A stretch of 64,000 bases of DNA from Rhodocollybia butyracea. Its lineage: Eukaryota; Basidiomycota; Agaricomycetes; Agaricales; Omphalotaceae. Within the stretch, counting starts at the first letter, position 1, and each line of letters opens with the position of its first letter. Shown piece after piece: positions 47,425 through 57,929 of this stretch. The notes under the pieces were generated by a model. That model was not told the origin of the DNA, searched no databases, and saw only the letters and a list, made by a program, of their open reading frames with translations. The stretch spans positions 496,001 to 560,000 of the forward strand of contig JADNRY010000003.1 in the NCBI GenBank assembly GCA_015501585.1. Direction: 5' to 3'. The translations under genes were made by a program, and so were the position numbers.

Positions 47425-48100
47425 TAACTGCTGGGTTTCTTCTGATTGTGTTCGTGCTGACAAGGAGAAGTTGCTCTAGATATCATCGCCTGCCTTATCG
47501 TTTGTGATCTTCATCTTGAGCGGGTCCAAGATGCCTCTGCTTGAACTAGAGATTATCCCATTGCAGGTTCATGTTATGCGTCCCTATCGCCACCCCACCA
47601 CCGATAATGAAGATGTCACTGTGGACCAGGGGTCCAGGGCTCACGGGGGTGTAGCCGTAGTTTTCTGCGTCGCATTCTTGAACTGGTGTTGTTTTCAAGG
47701 TTGGATATACTGGGTTGTAGTTAGTCGAAACATCTTTGCCTATCTCCAAATTAACTTCTCCCTTGTTCACCAGTTGTACTACTGTACCATTTCGATCAGT
47801 TCGTACTCACATGATGTAAATACCCAAAAAATTAAATCCAAAAAAATCTCAAAATTCAAAAGAAAAATAATGGCGGGGTTTTCGGAAACGGGTGTGACCT
47901 GTGACGTATGAACTGCTCGAAATGGTACAGTACCAATATTATGTTGGCTATAGCGCACTGCGTTGTGTTGTCCGTCTACTTCCTATGATTTTCACAGGAT
48001 TAGCATGCAATGCTTTCATTGCTTTATTTGTCAATCATATTCCGATGACCATCCTTATCGGTGTGTTTTACTCTCTCTATTCAGGTTTTTGCAAAACTTA
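47425..48100 (+). pseudogene. MFS transporter copy B, middle fragment
   Basis: Homologous to about 40217-40862 of copy A: the segments around GGVAVVFCVAFLNWCCFQGW and LRCVVRLLPMIFTGLACNAF are nearly unchanged, but the region near 47440-47540 has lost several stretches. A 149-bp MITE splits it at 47782-47930, and it ends at TTTTTGCAAAACTTA, where the 4.56-kb insertion starts. Confidence 0.88.
47782..47930. mobile_element. 149-bp MITE on a TA target
   Basis: The termini CTGTACCATTTCGATCAGTT... and the reverse complement of ...CGAAATGGTACAG match over about 25 bases with two mismatches. TA flanks both ends (47780-47781 and 47931-47932). The matching site in copy A (TTGTACTACCAAAATTATG at about 40687) is the empty site with a single TA. 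Size, inverted repeats and TA duplication fit a non-autonomous Tc1/mariner-type element. Confidence 0.9.
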
Positions 48101-48697
48101 CATCAGGAAAAAATGACAGTTATATGACCCTGTACGTACTATATGTATCAATTGTATAGCTGTTTAAAGGTCCCCCTATATGTAGACTACTGTATTGCTC
48201 TGTACTACCTGTATACCTCTGCCAAGTGTACAGTATCAATATGCGTATCTTTGTACAATATATATATCCTCACTTCCAGTACTGTATAAGTACTGTATCG
48301 ATTCATAGTACCATGTTTGAGTCAGTACAATAGGATATGAACCGCCAGCGAGCCACCATTGCTCGGCCTCACTGAATCCAGCTACTTCTGTTCAGACCAA
48401 AGAAATTTGCAAAAACATTGATTACGATGTAACTAATACAGATATATGTAGAGGTAAAGTATGTATGCGCAAACTTCTGTAATGTAGCCCAAACAACCTT
48501 CCACGTCTAATGTCATCACATTCCATGATGACAAGCCCAGACAAGTCATAGCGAATGGCCTGATTCAAACAACGTTAACGAACGCGACATCACAATCAAC
48601 AAGGTACGTACGTTTCATAAATTTTAGAGCGGGTACCAGAAGACTACTACGCAAACAACAGCAAAATAGCAGCGCAAAAAGTGTTGGCGCGCAGAGA

Positions 48698-48997
48698 TTA
48701 TCCAATGAATTTGAGAAAGCCAGGTATGCGAGTCTTGTCATCTATCAGTTTGAGCAAGTAAGCATCGATGTGAGCCTGCCTCATAATGTTAGTGAGATGG
48801 TAGCGCAGAAGTTGTGGAGCACATACCTTGTACAATAAATCTAAGAGCCAGTCGCGCGAGAGAATGAGAAGCGGGGCGGGAGAATATGCGTGGTCGCACG
48901 GAGGTGTAGCCGCTTCATACGAACTTTGCGGTGAGAAAAGTTTAAGCCTACTACACAATGAACAGAGGAAGTTACAACACACACGTATGCGCAACAA
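48698..48997 (-). CDS. Possible captured gene fragment inside the insertion
   Basis: A minus-strand frame with LILSRDWLLDLLYK, a GTATGT donor, an ACTAAC branch-like sequence, and a downstream AHIDAYLLKLIDDKTRIPGF-LKFIG terminus suggests two exons of an unknown gene carried by the element. No family recognised and no start found; it could be chance. Confidence 0.25.
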   Translation of the reverse strand: MLRIRVCCNFLCSLCSRLKLFSPQSSYEAATPPCDHAYSPAPLLILSRDWLLDLLYKVCAPQLLRYHLTNIMRQAHIDAYLLKLIDDKTRIPGFLKFIG

Positions 48998-49669
48998 TTT
49001 TTAAAAAATCAACCTCAAATGATTTCCCTGTACCTATGTTTTGCCTCCCTGTGTACTTAATGTACACGGCGAAACCCTCCCTTGCGGCTTGGGCTGAAAC
49101 GATCCGGATGTCCTGAGTCTTAATTTGATTTTGTACTGAGGAGGAAAAAAGTGAACCTGAGTTTCAAACGGTTAGATAGCGCTCAGGATATATTTTTTCT
49201 TGTACTTCAATCATATTGAGCGAAATAATCTACTCAGCACGTCGCCGTTTGTGCTAGATTTGGTAGACTGATGTCATATCATGGCAAACCGGGCAAACCG
49301 GCCCCCTAAAGGCTTTGATGACAGACAAGGTAACTGCCCATCCGTTTTCCCCAATAAAATCTTCAATAAATTCTCTAGTCTGGTGTCTTGAAATTGAGCA
49401 GAAAGAGTGGCGTGTCTATGGTATAATTTTCCGAGATAATGCTGGCTTGAAAACACCATATAAGTAATGCCTGTTCAGTACGTCTGCAGCACAAAACCAA
49501 GCCTCCCGTAATGCTAGTGTACCTGGTAGCAGTGTGCTGGTGTCATGTATATAGATGTATGAGCAATATATAATAAGTTCTAATTTTTCTCCTTGTCGTC
49601 GCCTGTAATCTTTAGCGCGTTGTGAATATTGCCTTTGCTGAAAGGACTGGCAATGACGTGTGAGATTTA

Positions 49670-49674
<5 letters not shown>

Positions 49675-49706
<32 letters not shown>

Positions 49707-51125
49707 TTTTTTTTTGTGGAACGTTGCCAGAAACCAGCGACTTTTGTCGCTTTAATCTCTAGCACCATCGGAGGACTCACATTGTCGTCCCCTCCTGGCC
49801 GTTAAGTTTGCAAGGTACAGGACCGAGTGACTTTTTAAGATTTCAACCACCCGAGGGAATGTGTTACGCACTTGCCAGGTAGGCAGTCTGTGGGACTCCG
49901 GGCAGGCTCTCCTTCCATCTCCTTCCACTCCCCTATTTTTGTTAGTAAATATAAATCATAATTCTGTGTACCTTGCATAAACCCCCGCCTTCTTATGCCC
50001 ACCCGTCTACACCACTAAAACCCTGGGCCTGGCCAGTATAATTTGGTCGGGACTAAGATCTTCCTGGACTATGTGCACCCAAGTCAATCTCACCACGCCT
50101 TTGGATAGTTTCCGCTGGCCGTATTTGCTTGATGTGAGGAGGGTGTCCAGTCGGTACCGGCTTTCCAGTGTCCATCGCCACCGGTTCTCAATTTCTCATT
50201 TTGATGGTGGGTTTTCCCCATTGATTACGCGTTTGTTTCTCATCTTCCAGATCAAGTATGCGCTTTCTGATACAAGGATGCGGTATAGGCGTGATTCACC
50301 AGGGAGGGCTTTCCCATCCGCATCACAAAAGTTTGTTGTGCCACAGGCCATCATTATTCCCAAGGTGGGCTCTATCCATTCTGTGGGTCGCTTCTCCCAT
50401 GCCTTCTGGGCTAGCTCCCATACCTCCTTCTGACCCGGGCAGGAGCACTCAAAGAGGATGTGTTCCATGGTTTCGGGAACTTGGCAGATATTGCATCTCC
50501 CTCTATGTTCAAAATTTGGGACATTGTCCCAGAAGTCCCCTACCTTATATGCATTATGGATAACCATCCATAGGAAGTATTGGAACTTCTTGCTGAAGTC
50601 TTTATGCCTGATCGATTTCCAGAGGGCTTCTTCAGACGGGATTGCTTCACATATATCGGGAGCACATGCTTGGGCTCTGCCCAAGTTGATTTTTGTTGCT
50701 CTGCGGTTCATGCGCTCTCGGTATGTTTTAGTCTGCATTTTCTTTCTTCGGATGGCTTTGTATGCAAGGGATTGTGTTACTTTGGATAATTTTACCCCTG
50801 TCAGTTTGAGGTCTGGCTTGACAGATAAGTCGATTTCATCATGTCCCAGCTTTTCTCGTCCTTGGTTGGCTAGCTCATCAGCTTTTTCATTTCCTTCGAT
50901 CCCAGCGTGGCCCTTGACCCATACCAGCTTTGTCATTGCCTCTCGTTCCCTGAGCTTTGCATTTATTTTCTTTTCACCTTCACTCCCAGTCTCCCAAAGC
51001 CAGCCCACAATATGGCGAGGGCAGTGTAAGATTATTTGTACTGTATTTGTTCAATCATATGATCTGCGAAGTTTTGGCCCTCGCCATATGGGGGCTGGAA
51101 CAACTCCACCGGCTTGATTTTCGGC
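49675..51125 (-). mobile_element. 5'-truncated non-LTR retrotransposon (LINE)
   Basis: Minus-strand orientation: an oligo(T) run at about 49680-49715 marks the poly(A) tail, and a 3' untranslated region precedes the stop near 50196. The frame 51008-50196 encodes the end of an RNase H domain (WVKGHAGIEGNEKADELANQ, with the conserved His and final Asp) and a zinc-knuckle-like zf-RVT module (RCNICQVPETMEHILFECSC). Endonuclease and reverse transcriptase domains are absent, so the copy is 5'-truncated and dead. It is nested in the 4.56-kb insertion. Confidence 0.85.
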
Positions 51126-51590
51126 AAGCTTATCGGTGTTTGAAATACTACTGCACGATCGTTCTAAGTCGATCGTTCTGAGTCCTGCTTAATGTTATAG
51201 ACGGAAAATATACTTACATGACCCAAAATACAACCTTCATGACAGACCTATCTACTGAACAGCTGAAAGCCCTCTTGTACTCAATCCAGAGGTATGCAGC
51301 AGAACCCGCTGACTTCCTCATCTCGTTTGCCCGTAATGCTGAGCTCAAAGAGGAGAAGACTGCTCTTGGAGAGCGTCTTGAGGAGGTGTTGAATGCGTTC
51401 AAAGCATCTGAAGAGCTTCATGGAAATACTTAATAAATAAATAAAAGAGCGGTAGGCAACGACGCGAAAGTCGCTGTGTTAAGAGGTGATAACGATAGAC
51501 GATAAACAGTCGCGCTGCGCGCGTTCTCAGGTGATCTCTTAAGCGCCTGAGGGTGCCGAAAATCAAGCCGGTGGAGTTGTTCCAGCCGTT
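51088..51590. repeat. 34-bp inverted repeat around a small open frame
   Basis: GGCTGGAACAACTCCACCGG followed by CTTGATTTTCGGC at about 51089-51121 recurs as its exact reverse complement at about 51557-51590. Between them is a 71-codon plus-strand frame at 51218-51433 (MTDLSTEQLKALLYSIQRYA; AELKEEKTALGERLEEVLNA), helical and coiled-coil-like, of unknown origin. Confidence 0.75.
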
Positions 51591-52658
51591 CTGGAGTGAG
51601 GATTCTCACTTTTGAAATGATCTGATTGGCTGATGAGCTTTTATCCGCGTGATCTATAATATGGCTCATCCTCACGGAAGGCCGGCTGGCTTTGGGAGCC
51701 TGCTTCACTCCCATCAACCTCAAGAGCTCACGCTTCAAGCTCAAGTCCTCACGCCTCAAGCTCAAGATCGTTGCTCTCATGTCAAGTCAGTTCAAGATAT
51801 CCTTGATCAAGTGTAATAGCAAGAGTCAACGCAAGCAATTTGCTATCGTCTTCAATTGTCTCAACCATTTCAAGGTTCTTTGGTTGCTTTACTCAAGCTT
51901 TCTTCGCTATCTGCAAACCATTTTCAATGTAGGTTTTTGATAAGATTTTAACAGTTGAGTTAGTCGTCTTCCTTGCACAACGTAAGTCCTTGTCTGTAAG
52001 CCCTGATTTTACTTCGCTGATAGTTTTTTCAGGTGTTTCCTTTTTTTACTCCAACGGTATGTTTTCTCTTACAACGGCGGTACGTTTTTCATATCGGGTC
52101 TTTCTTGTACCGTGGCTTCGATTTGGATTGCGGGTATATGTCGTTGTACAGCGTGTAATATAGTCTAGCTAATATTATAAATGAAAGCTTTTTTAAACAA
52201 ACGAAAAGATTAAGAATAAGAGAATGGGGGGAACCGGAAAGGCAATGGAAAGATCGGGTGCGGCAGTGCTGCATGAACTTCCCGAGCACAATATGCCGTT
52301 GATCCTGAGCACAAATCTGGCTCCACCTGAGTTTAAAAATCATAGATTACACCTCAGGACATTCTTGTACATTTTAGACTGAATTGGAGGCTGGAGCTAG
52401 TTCGTACTAGGGATCAACGGCGCCGGGCGGACCTGGGGTGAATAGGATGTCGCGCCTGTGGTAGTATTGTACAAATCCCTCACTGCCGTATACTAATTGT
52501 AAATAAGTCTGCGTACCCTGATGCCACTGATACAGATCATCTGTATTGATCCACTTTTGTACAGATAGTAGGGTCAATAGTACATATGATATGAAGTATA
52601 CAGGATGCTACATACACATCAGTGGGGGATACACGTCATTTCACTGTTTCCTGATGTA

Positions 52659-53326
52659 CAGTGTTTGCAGCTTGTGGAACCGCTTTAACGGCTTGCGCTG
52701 CCCTCCTTCTTGCCTTGATCAACCCCAACGCAGTGTATTGGGCCTTTGGCTTCCCTTCTGCTATCATTGCTGTTGTCGGCGCAGACTTTGTCTTTGCATG
52801 CGGGACAATGTATGTCGCAAAGAAGTGCCTTCCACATGAGCAGAGCGTGGGCGGGGCGGTATTCCAAACCATGACTCAGGTGAAATTTCAGTGGTATTCC
52901 CTGGGTCGAACTCCACTTATTGGATATCGTTTGTTTAGCTAGGAACCGCATTAGGTGTAACAGTCAGTACTGTTGTATTCGATCGTGTTCTAGAGTCACG
53001 GGAGGTAGATGATGGCTTTAATGTTGACAACTCGACTGCATCGACCGAGCCCCAATGGTTGACTTTTCCGGCTTACAAGGCAGCTATGTGGACATGTTTT
53101 GCTTTTGGAATGTGTGGTGCATGACGGATTTTACACAGTAGAGTACTATGTATCTGATTATTTTACAACAGCCTGTTTTCTCACAATCTTCCTCCGTGTT
53201 GGTGTAATTGAGCATGGAGACGCAACTTCTGCTGGAGTGCCAGAGGACGTGACCCGAGGAGCAAAAAACAGCGGACGAGGAAGTACAGACAAAGCTTCGG
53301 GGGTAAACCGAAACGATATGTTCTAG
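52659..53326 (+). pseudogene. MFS transporter copy B, 3' fragment
   Basis: Homologous to 40863-41480 of copy A: AACGTALTACAALLLALINP, FGFPSAIIAVVGADFVFACG and CLPHEQSVGGAVFQTMTQ are nearly identical, and so are the last intron and the ACFLTI-FLRVGVIEHGDA end. The tail after EDV differs by small indels. It has no promoter or start and remains only as the 3' end of the dismembered copy. Confidence 0.88.
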
Positions 53327-53460
53327 TATGTGCTCCTAGTATCATTCTTTAGGGATCGATCATGTAACGGGACTACTTTACTCTTGCTAAAAAAATTAGA
53401 CGCATCATTGATAGAGCTACCAGCTACCACCGAAGAGCATTCTTGGGGTGGTAGAGCTTC

Positions 53461-54321
53461 TCAGTTGGTCGCACGCTTTGATGCTGCCATTTGTCGCTGC
53501 ATGAGAGAAGAAGAGAAGAGTTAGCGAAAGGGAGACTACCGACTTTAGTCACTCACCGAAAATGACTGGTTCCGGGAATCCGCAACAGGAGTGGCCATAA
53601 TGTCTGCGGATTTGGATTTAACCAGTGGCCAATGATGTCGACGTTTTTTATTAGATCTGCTGCTGCCAAGCAGGATCTCTTCGCCTGTACGGTCGAGCGT
53701 ATACAGAAGGAATATATGAAACCAATCCTCCTCTCCTGGGAGCCTAAAACTAGGCTCATTTGATGCTTGGCGAGCATATTCACCACCGATATGTAATGGA
53801 GTACAGGAATCCCAGTCTACGACTGATGCAAGAGACCCGTCGCGGTCCACCAGAATATTTCTAGGTTCCAGGTCGTTGTGGCGAAGCCCAATGCTAGCAA
53901 GTTCGCGAACTATGTAGTGTGCCAAGCTTGTTATCTGCCAAGGCATGTAGTTCAACCCCCAGCGATGTAGAACTCTGGCTAAACTTTTATAAGGGACGCG
54001 TTCCATCAGGATATACGCGCAGTTCCCTGAGTAGCCATAACGCAGGACTTGAGGCACTGGGAGTCTGGTACGAGCTAGATCCATGTTCGAGACAATGGAA
54101 GAAACGTCAACCAGGTACGAGTAAAGTTTCAAGAATTTATCGTCGTCGACCCAGTAGATAGCCCTGCCTCGAATAGATATGTAGACGCTTACTGAGCTAA
54201 ACTCAGCTAGATCTGCGGGATCCATATAGAGAGGACCAGTCTCGATGTCCTCTCTAAGAAAAAAGGCTGAGCCGACATCGTGAAGAGAGTAAGGTGGGGC
54301 GGATCTGCTTCGTGTCCTCAT
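53461..54321 (-). CDS. APH-like small-molecule kinase, copy B
   Basis: Paralogue of the kinase at 41671-42525. Start MRTRSRSAPPYSLHDVGSAF at 54321. The catalytic loop LRHNDLEPRNILVDRDG and metal site VVDWDSC are identical to copy A, as are the hinge and most core segments; by eye about two dozen residues differ, clustered near the C-terminus (ARQASNEPSF; GSSRSNKKRRHHWPLVKSK). The last intron (GTGAGT...ATGCAG) and a short final exon with the same stop position are kept. No frameshift or stop is seen, in contrast to the neighbouring transporter remnant. Confidence 0.75.
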
Positions 54322-54397
54322 AGTTGTGGAGATACCAAGCTGGGACCCACAAATTGCCACAAATCAACGTGCAACAATTTGCCATCAATGCATCAGA

Positions 54398-55224
54398 ATT
54401 TAGCTGAAATGGCTCTTGAAATGTCAGACAGTGTCAGACTCAGTCCGGAATGCCCACGACCAGGTGGAACCTCCCGGCTGTTTCTCAATGGGACCACGCC
54501 GGTAAGTAAGCCTACAAACCTACAATCATCAGGAATTTTGAAACGGAACAAGAGTCAAGACCCTCTTCAGCCAGGAAGAAAGATCCGTGATAAGTTCTCG
54601 GACTTATTTTCGGATAAGATAGCAAGACCAGCCGAGAACGTGGGAGCGTTATCTTTTTTGCTCCTGGCTGCCATGCGTCTCTCGTATTCGTATTCGCGTT
54701 TCCCACCCTCCCTCCCTTACACGAAATAGCTACCCATTCCAGCAGCTGGACATATCACCCAGTCGCTCCAGCCTGCCCGCCGCATCTCTGGGTTTCCCAC
54801 CCGCACGCCGGCCCAGGCCCACGCAAAACATCTTCTACCTAACTTCACAGAGTTATCTCTACTTCAGACATATCACACAACTGTGTGTGATTATAGAAAT
54901 ACTTTAGCTGGTGCAAGCTGGTAGCCTTTTTTATAGGAAGGAAACTGGCCACGGGTCCCTGTTTAAGGAACAGCCCGGGCCCACACCAACGCACCATGGA
55001 GAGACTTAGCTGAGAAAAATACATATTAATTGACATACTCGCTTTGGAAAGTTTAGTACATTGATAATCAGATTCGGATATGTTGTTCATAAGAGGCTAC
55101 ATAGCAATATTGGCATACAAATGTGACATGCTAGAAATAAGGAAAGTATTCCAACCTCCCCTCGAAAGAGTCATAAGGCCTTAAAGGTTCAAGGAGAAAA
55201 TTAACTTGGCCTTCTAACTATACT
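54398..55224. other. Stretch with no supported gene
   Basis: A plus-strand frame from about 54411 (MALEMSDSVRLSPECPRPGG) ends at a GTAAGTAAG donor-like site near 54503, so it may be a first exon, but no continuation could be joined. The right half is non-coding as far as can be seen. Confidence 0.3.
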
Positions 55225-55939
55225 TCAACTTGTAGGGTCAAGGGTTTCAGAGTTTACAGTCGGGGGACGATGGCAAATGTCCTTGTGATCGGGCAAATTA
55301 GATCGCATGACAGGTTCCTTGCAATACGGGCAACGCTCGCAGTCTACCACGTCAAGCTCCCTGTCAGTGAAGTCAGGCAGCCGAGGGCGCCAGTGAATAT
55401 CCTCGCTGCGCAGAGAAGGACCAGTATGAGGGGAAGGACGATATCCAGGATATCGGTGAAGCCGAGTTGCAACAAGCCTATCTTGCGTCTGTTGAGATGG
55501 CAGACAATATTCCGCAGTCGACGCGACACTCAAGTAGTTTGAGGAAGAGGAGCTTTCAGTCGAGCCATAGCTCCATGTGTCCAAGGAGGGTCCGTGGGCA
55601 TTATTGAAACCGGGGTTCAGACCGGTCAACGGAGGGACAGGTGCATGGGGCGCGTGTATGTTAGCAGGGTTCCCGGGACCAGTATGTGTAAAGTCTCGAG
55701 AAAAAGGAGGCGGTGGATACGGAGGAGTACCAAATGCATTGGGCGGAGGAGGATAGCCACGGCGGAGGTCATAGTTCGTATGTGCATTGGGATACATACG
55801 AGGATAACGCACGGTTCTGAGGATAACCGCCACGGTTCTGAGGATAACCACCGCGGTTCGGAGGATAACCACCACGATTCGGAAGATAACCGCCGCTGTT
55901 GGATCCAGGTGGAGAAGACTGATCATTTCCTTGAGACAT
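55225..55939 (-). pseudogene. GGYPxNR-repeat protein with C-terminal zinc finger, frame broken
   Basis: The first ATG at 55939 gives MSQGNDQSSPPGSNSGGYLP and then 21-bp repeats coding GGYPPNR/GGYPQNR. After the fourth repeat, two bases are missing from the unit (GTGCGTTAT where GTGGCGGTTAT is expected). Downstream sense continues only in another frame: YPRMYPNAHTNYDLRRGYPP, FGTPPYPPPPFSRDFTHTGP, and a finger CERCPYCKEPVMRSNLPDHK-DICH ending LDPTS. Either this allele is frameshifted by repeat slippage, or initiation at 55926 uses the other frame, reading the repeats as VVILRTA. No function is known for the finger; it resembles small C2HC/C2H-type zinc modules. Confidence 0.5.
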
Positions 55940-57929
55940 GATAATGGCTAGAGAGAAGGAGTCAATGTAAATACTATGCGTTAGAATGAGATTCGGCTCA
56001 CTAAAGATGGAAGAGAGTGCGAGAGAGGCTACGAGTGGGAGTGTAGTGTAGTGAAGGTTTTGCTTCTCGCTCCAGACCTTAAGTACTCGAAGTTGTGGGT
56101 ATTTTCCGAACTAGAGTGACGAGGCTCATTCAATTGAAAAAAAATTCATCTGGCGTGCACCGCCGCATTGGTGGGTCGTTCTGGTGGGTATTTCTGTACA
56201 GCTTCACTTATTTGGGAAAAAGAGTCAATCTAAGCCATGATGGCATGAATATCTGAAAAACATTCCCGTTTTGGTACTTACTTGTGGCGTACAAAAGACA
56301 CATGGACCCACAAAGCATTACTCGGAGAAAAGATGGATTGATGAAACAAAAGATAAGTAGCCTTCGAGTCATCGATATTGTGGGAGAGAGACCTATCAAT
56401 CAATTTTTGTGTTACACACCAAATGGAAAGACTTTCTCGATATACAGAACTGCTAAAGAATGGACCAATTTTGTTCACTAGTATAATCTTGAATAACTAG
56501 CTAATCAATCGTACCTACAGCAGCGCAAGTGGACGGCAGGTTGCCTGTGAGTCGTAGATGTGTTGGGTTACCATAGGACTGAAGTGAAAAAGCACCGAAG
56601 ATCGAAGCACAAAATAGTGAAATTATCGTATCCCCATCAAAAAATTATGTTTGATTGACAGAAAGAGCTTCCCTGGCCAACATGGGTGTATCTACATGAT
56701 TTGAGTCAGTGTTATCGGAGCAACTCCAAAACAGCTTACTGACTTTATGTTTCTGCTCGAGACTCATGTCAAAATCTAGTCAAATCTAGTCAATATATGT
56801 ACATCACGCTAACAGTGGCACTGCTGAATACAGTCGTTTTGTGAGGCGGCGGGGTAAAGTAATCTCAGAAGTACACCCACGGCTATTTGTTGTACAAAAG
56901 TTCCAACACGCCACTTAGAATACCCAAACAAAGATGAAATTCTCAAAAAAGGTTAGCACGGATTAGAGTACCAACTCCGTACCTCCTTCGGCCACCCAGT
57001 CGACTCTGTCCTTCATGATTCGTGTCCAACGAACCAAATAACTTCCCTCTCTGACAACTTCTGACAAATGCAGATTCCAAGTCTGAAAATACTAGACATA
57101 AATTTGAGCAAGACTTGAATTTGAGCCAAGTTGAAGGGTGCACAAAAAGCGATACCACTGTCTGTGTCTGACCAAACCCATGACCAAACCTGTGGTTGTA
57201 CTAATAGTACGTCTCACCGATGCACATGATGTAGATGTGCCACTGGTAAACGAGGCAAGCAAGAGGCAAGTTCTACACTGGCAGGCCCGAATGACAATTT
57301 GCTTGAACCAAGTCATCGAGCAGGTGCGACGCGTGACGCAAGGGCTTGGATAAGATATCCCCGTCCGGTGTCGGGAGATAAGTAAGAAAAATAGTGAGAG
57401 TAAAGTGAAAAGTAAACGGGCGCTCGAGTAGGCGCCTTAGGTAACTCGACACTATGCCGGATTGCATCTTATGCTCGCTCCCAGAACCGACGACCCGCTC
57501 AAAGTATCAACACCGCCGATATCGATACTCTTGATCTCTGATTATGTTCTAATAAGTACTTCAAGCCATGGACTTCCTTGGACTGGAATTTTACCTCATT
57601 TTCGAAAATTCAAATCGTAGTGCACACAGGTTCTCACTGGCACACACGTCACGGTTCACTGATAACTTGCCGTATTGCCTGCCTGCGAACAAGTCTACCT
57701 AGATAACGGTTCTAACGTTCAGTACTTGGAACGCCATGTCATAAACTCGTCTTCCTTTCTTCCTTCACTGTCCATCTCATGACCAAATCACAGCATTCTA
57801 ACCTCAGCTGGCCTACACGAGTTCATGGCGGATGACAGTCCAAACAATACCCTACTAGCACATGCTGACTGACTCCGCGCTCGCTCACTGATTTAAAAGC
57901 CATCGAAGGAGCATCTCCGAACGCTTACG
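55940..57929. other. Gene-poor region with a duplicated segment
   Basis: Holds a roughly 240-base segment (56105-56348) homologous to 63097-63335 with equal internal spacing. The plus-strand frame at 56284-56481 overlaps it but has no domain. The rest shows no supported gene; the right end is the upstream region of the GH78 gene. Confidence 0.45.

Larger units (their letters stand above)
48101..52656. mobile_element. 4.56-kb TA-flanked insertion with CATCAGGAAA inverted termini
   Basis: The left end CATCAGGAAA at 48101 and right end TTTCCTGATG at 52656 are exact inverted repeats of 10 bases with weaker similarity beyond. TA flanks both (48099-48100 and 52657-52658). Copy A shows the empty site (CTTATAGTGTTTGCAG at about 40859). 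Subterminal regions are rich in CTGTA/TACAG motifs. No transposase was recognised; inside are a nested LINE fragment, a 34-bp inverted repeat and small frames. Likely a non-autonomous carrier that collected other sequences. Confidence 0.85.
45430..54397. repeat. Duplicated block, copy B (MFS remnant + kinase)
   Basis: Same order and orientation as 39165-42621, enlarged from about 3.5 to about 9.0 kb by insertions of about 1.03, 0.15 and 4.56 kb. Block ends were read by eye. Confidence 0.85.

Noticed and set aside
50458..51117. 220-codon plus-strand open frame.
   Set aside because: It is antisense to the LINE RNase H frame, which carries clear protein motifs.
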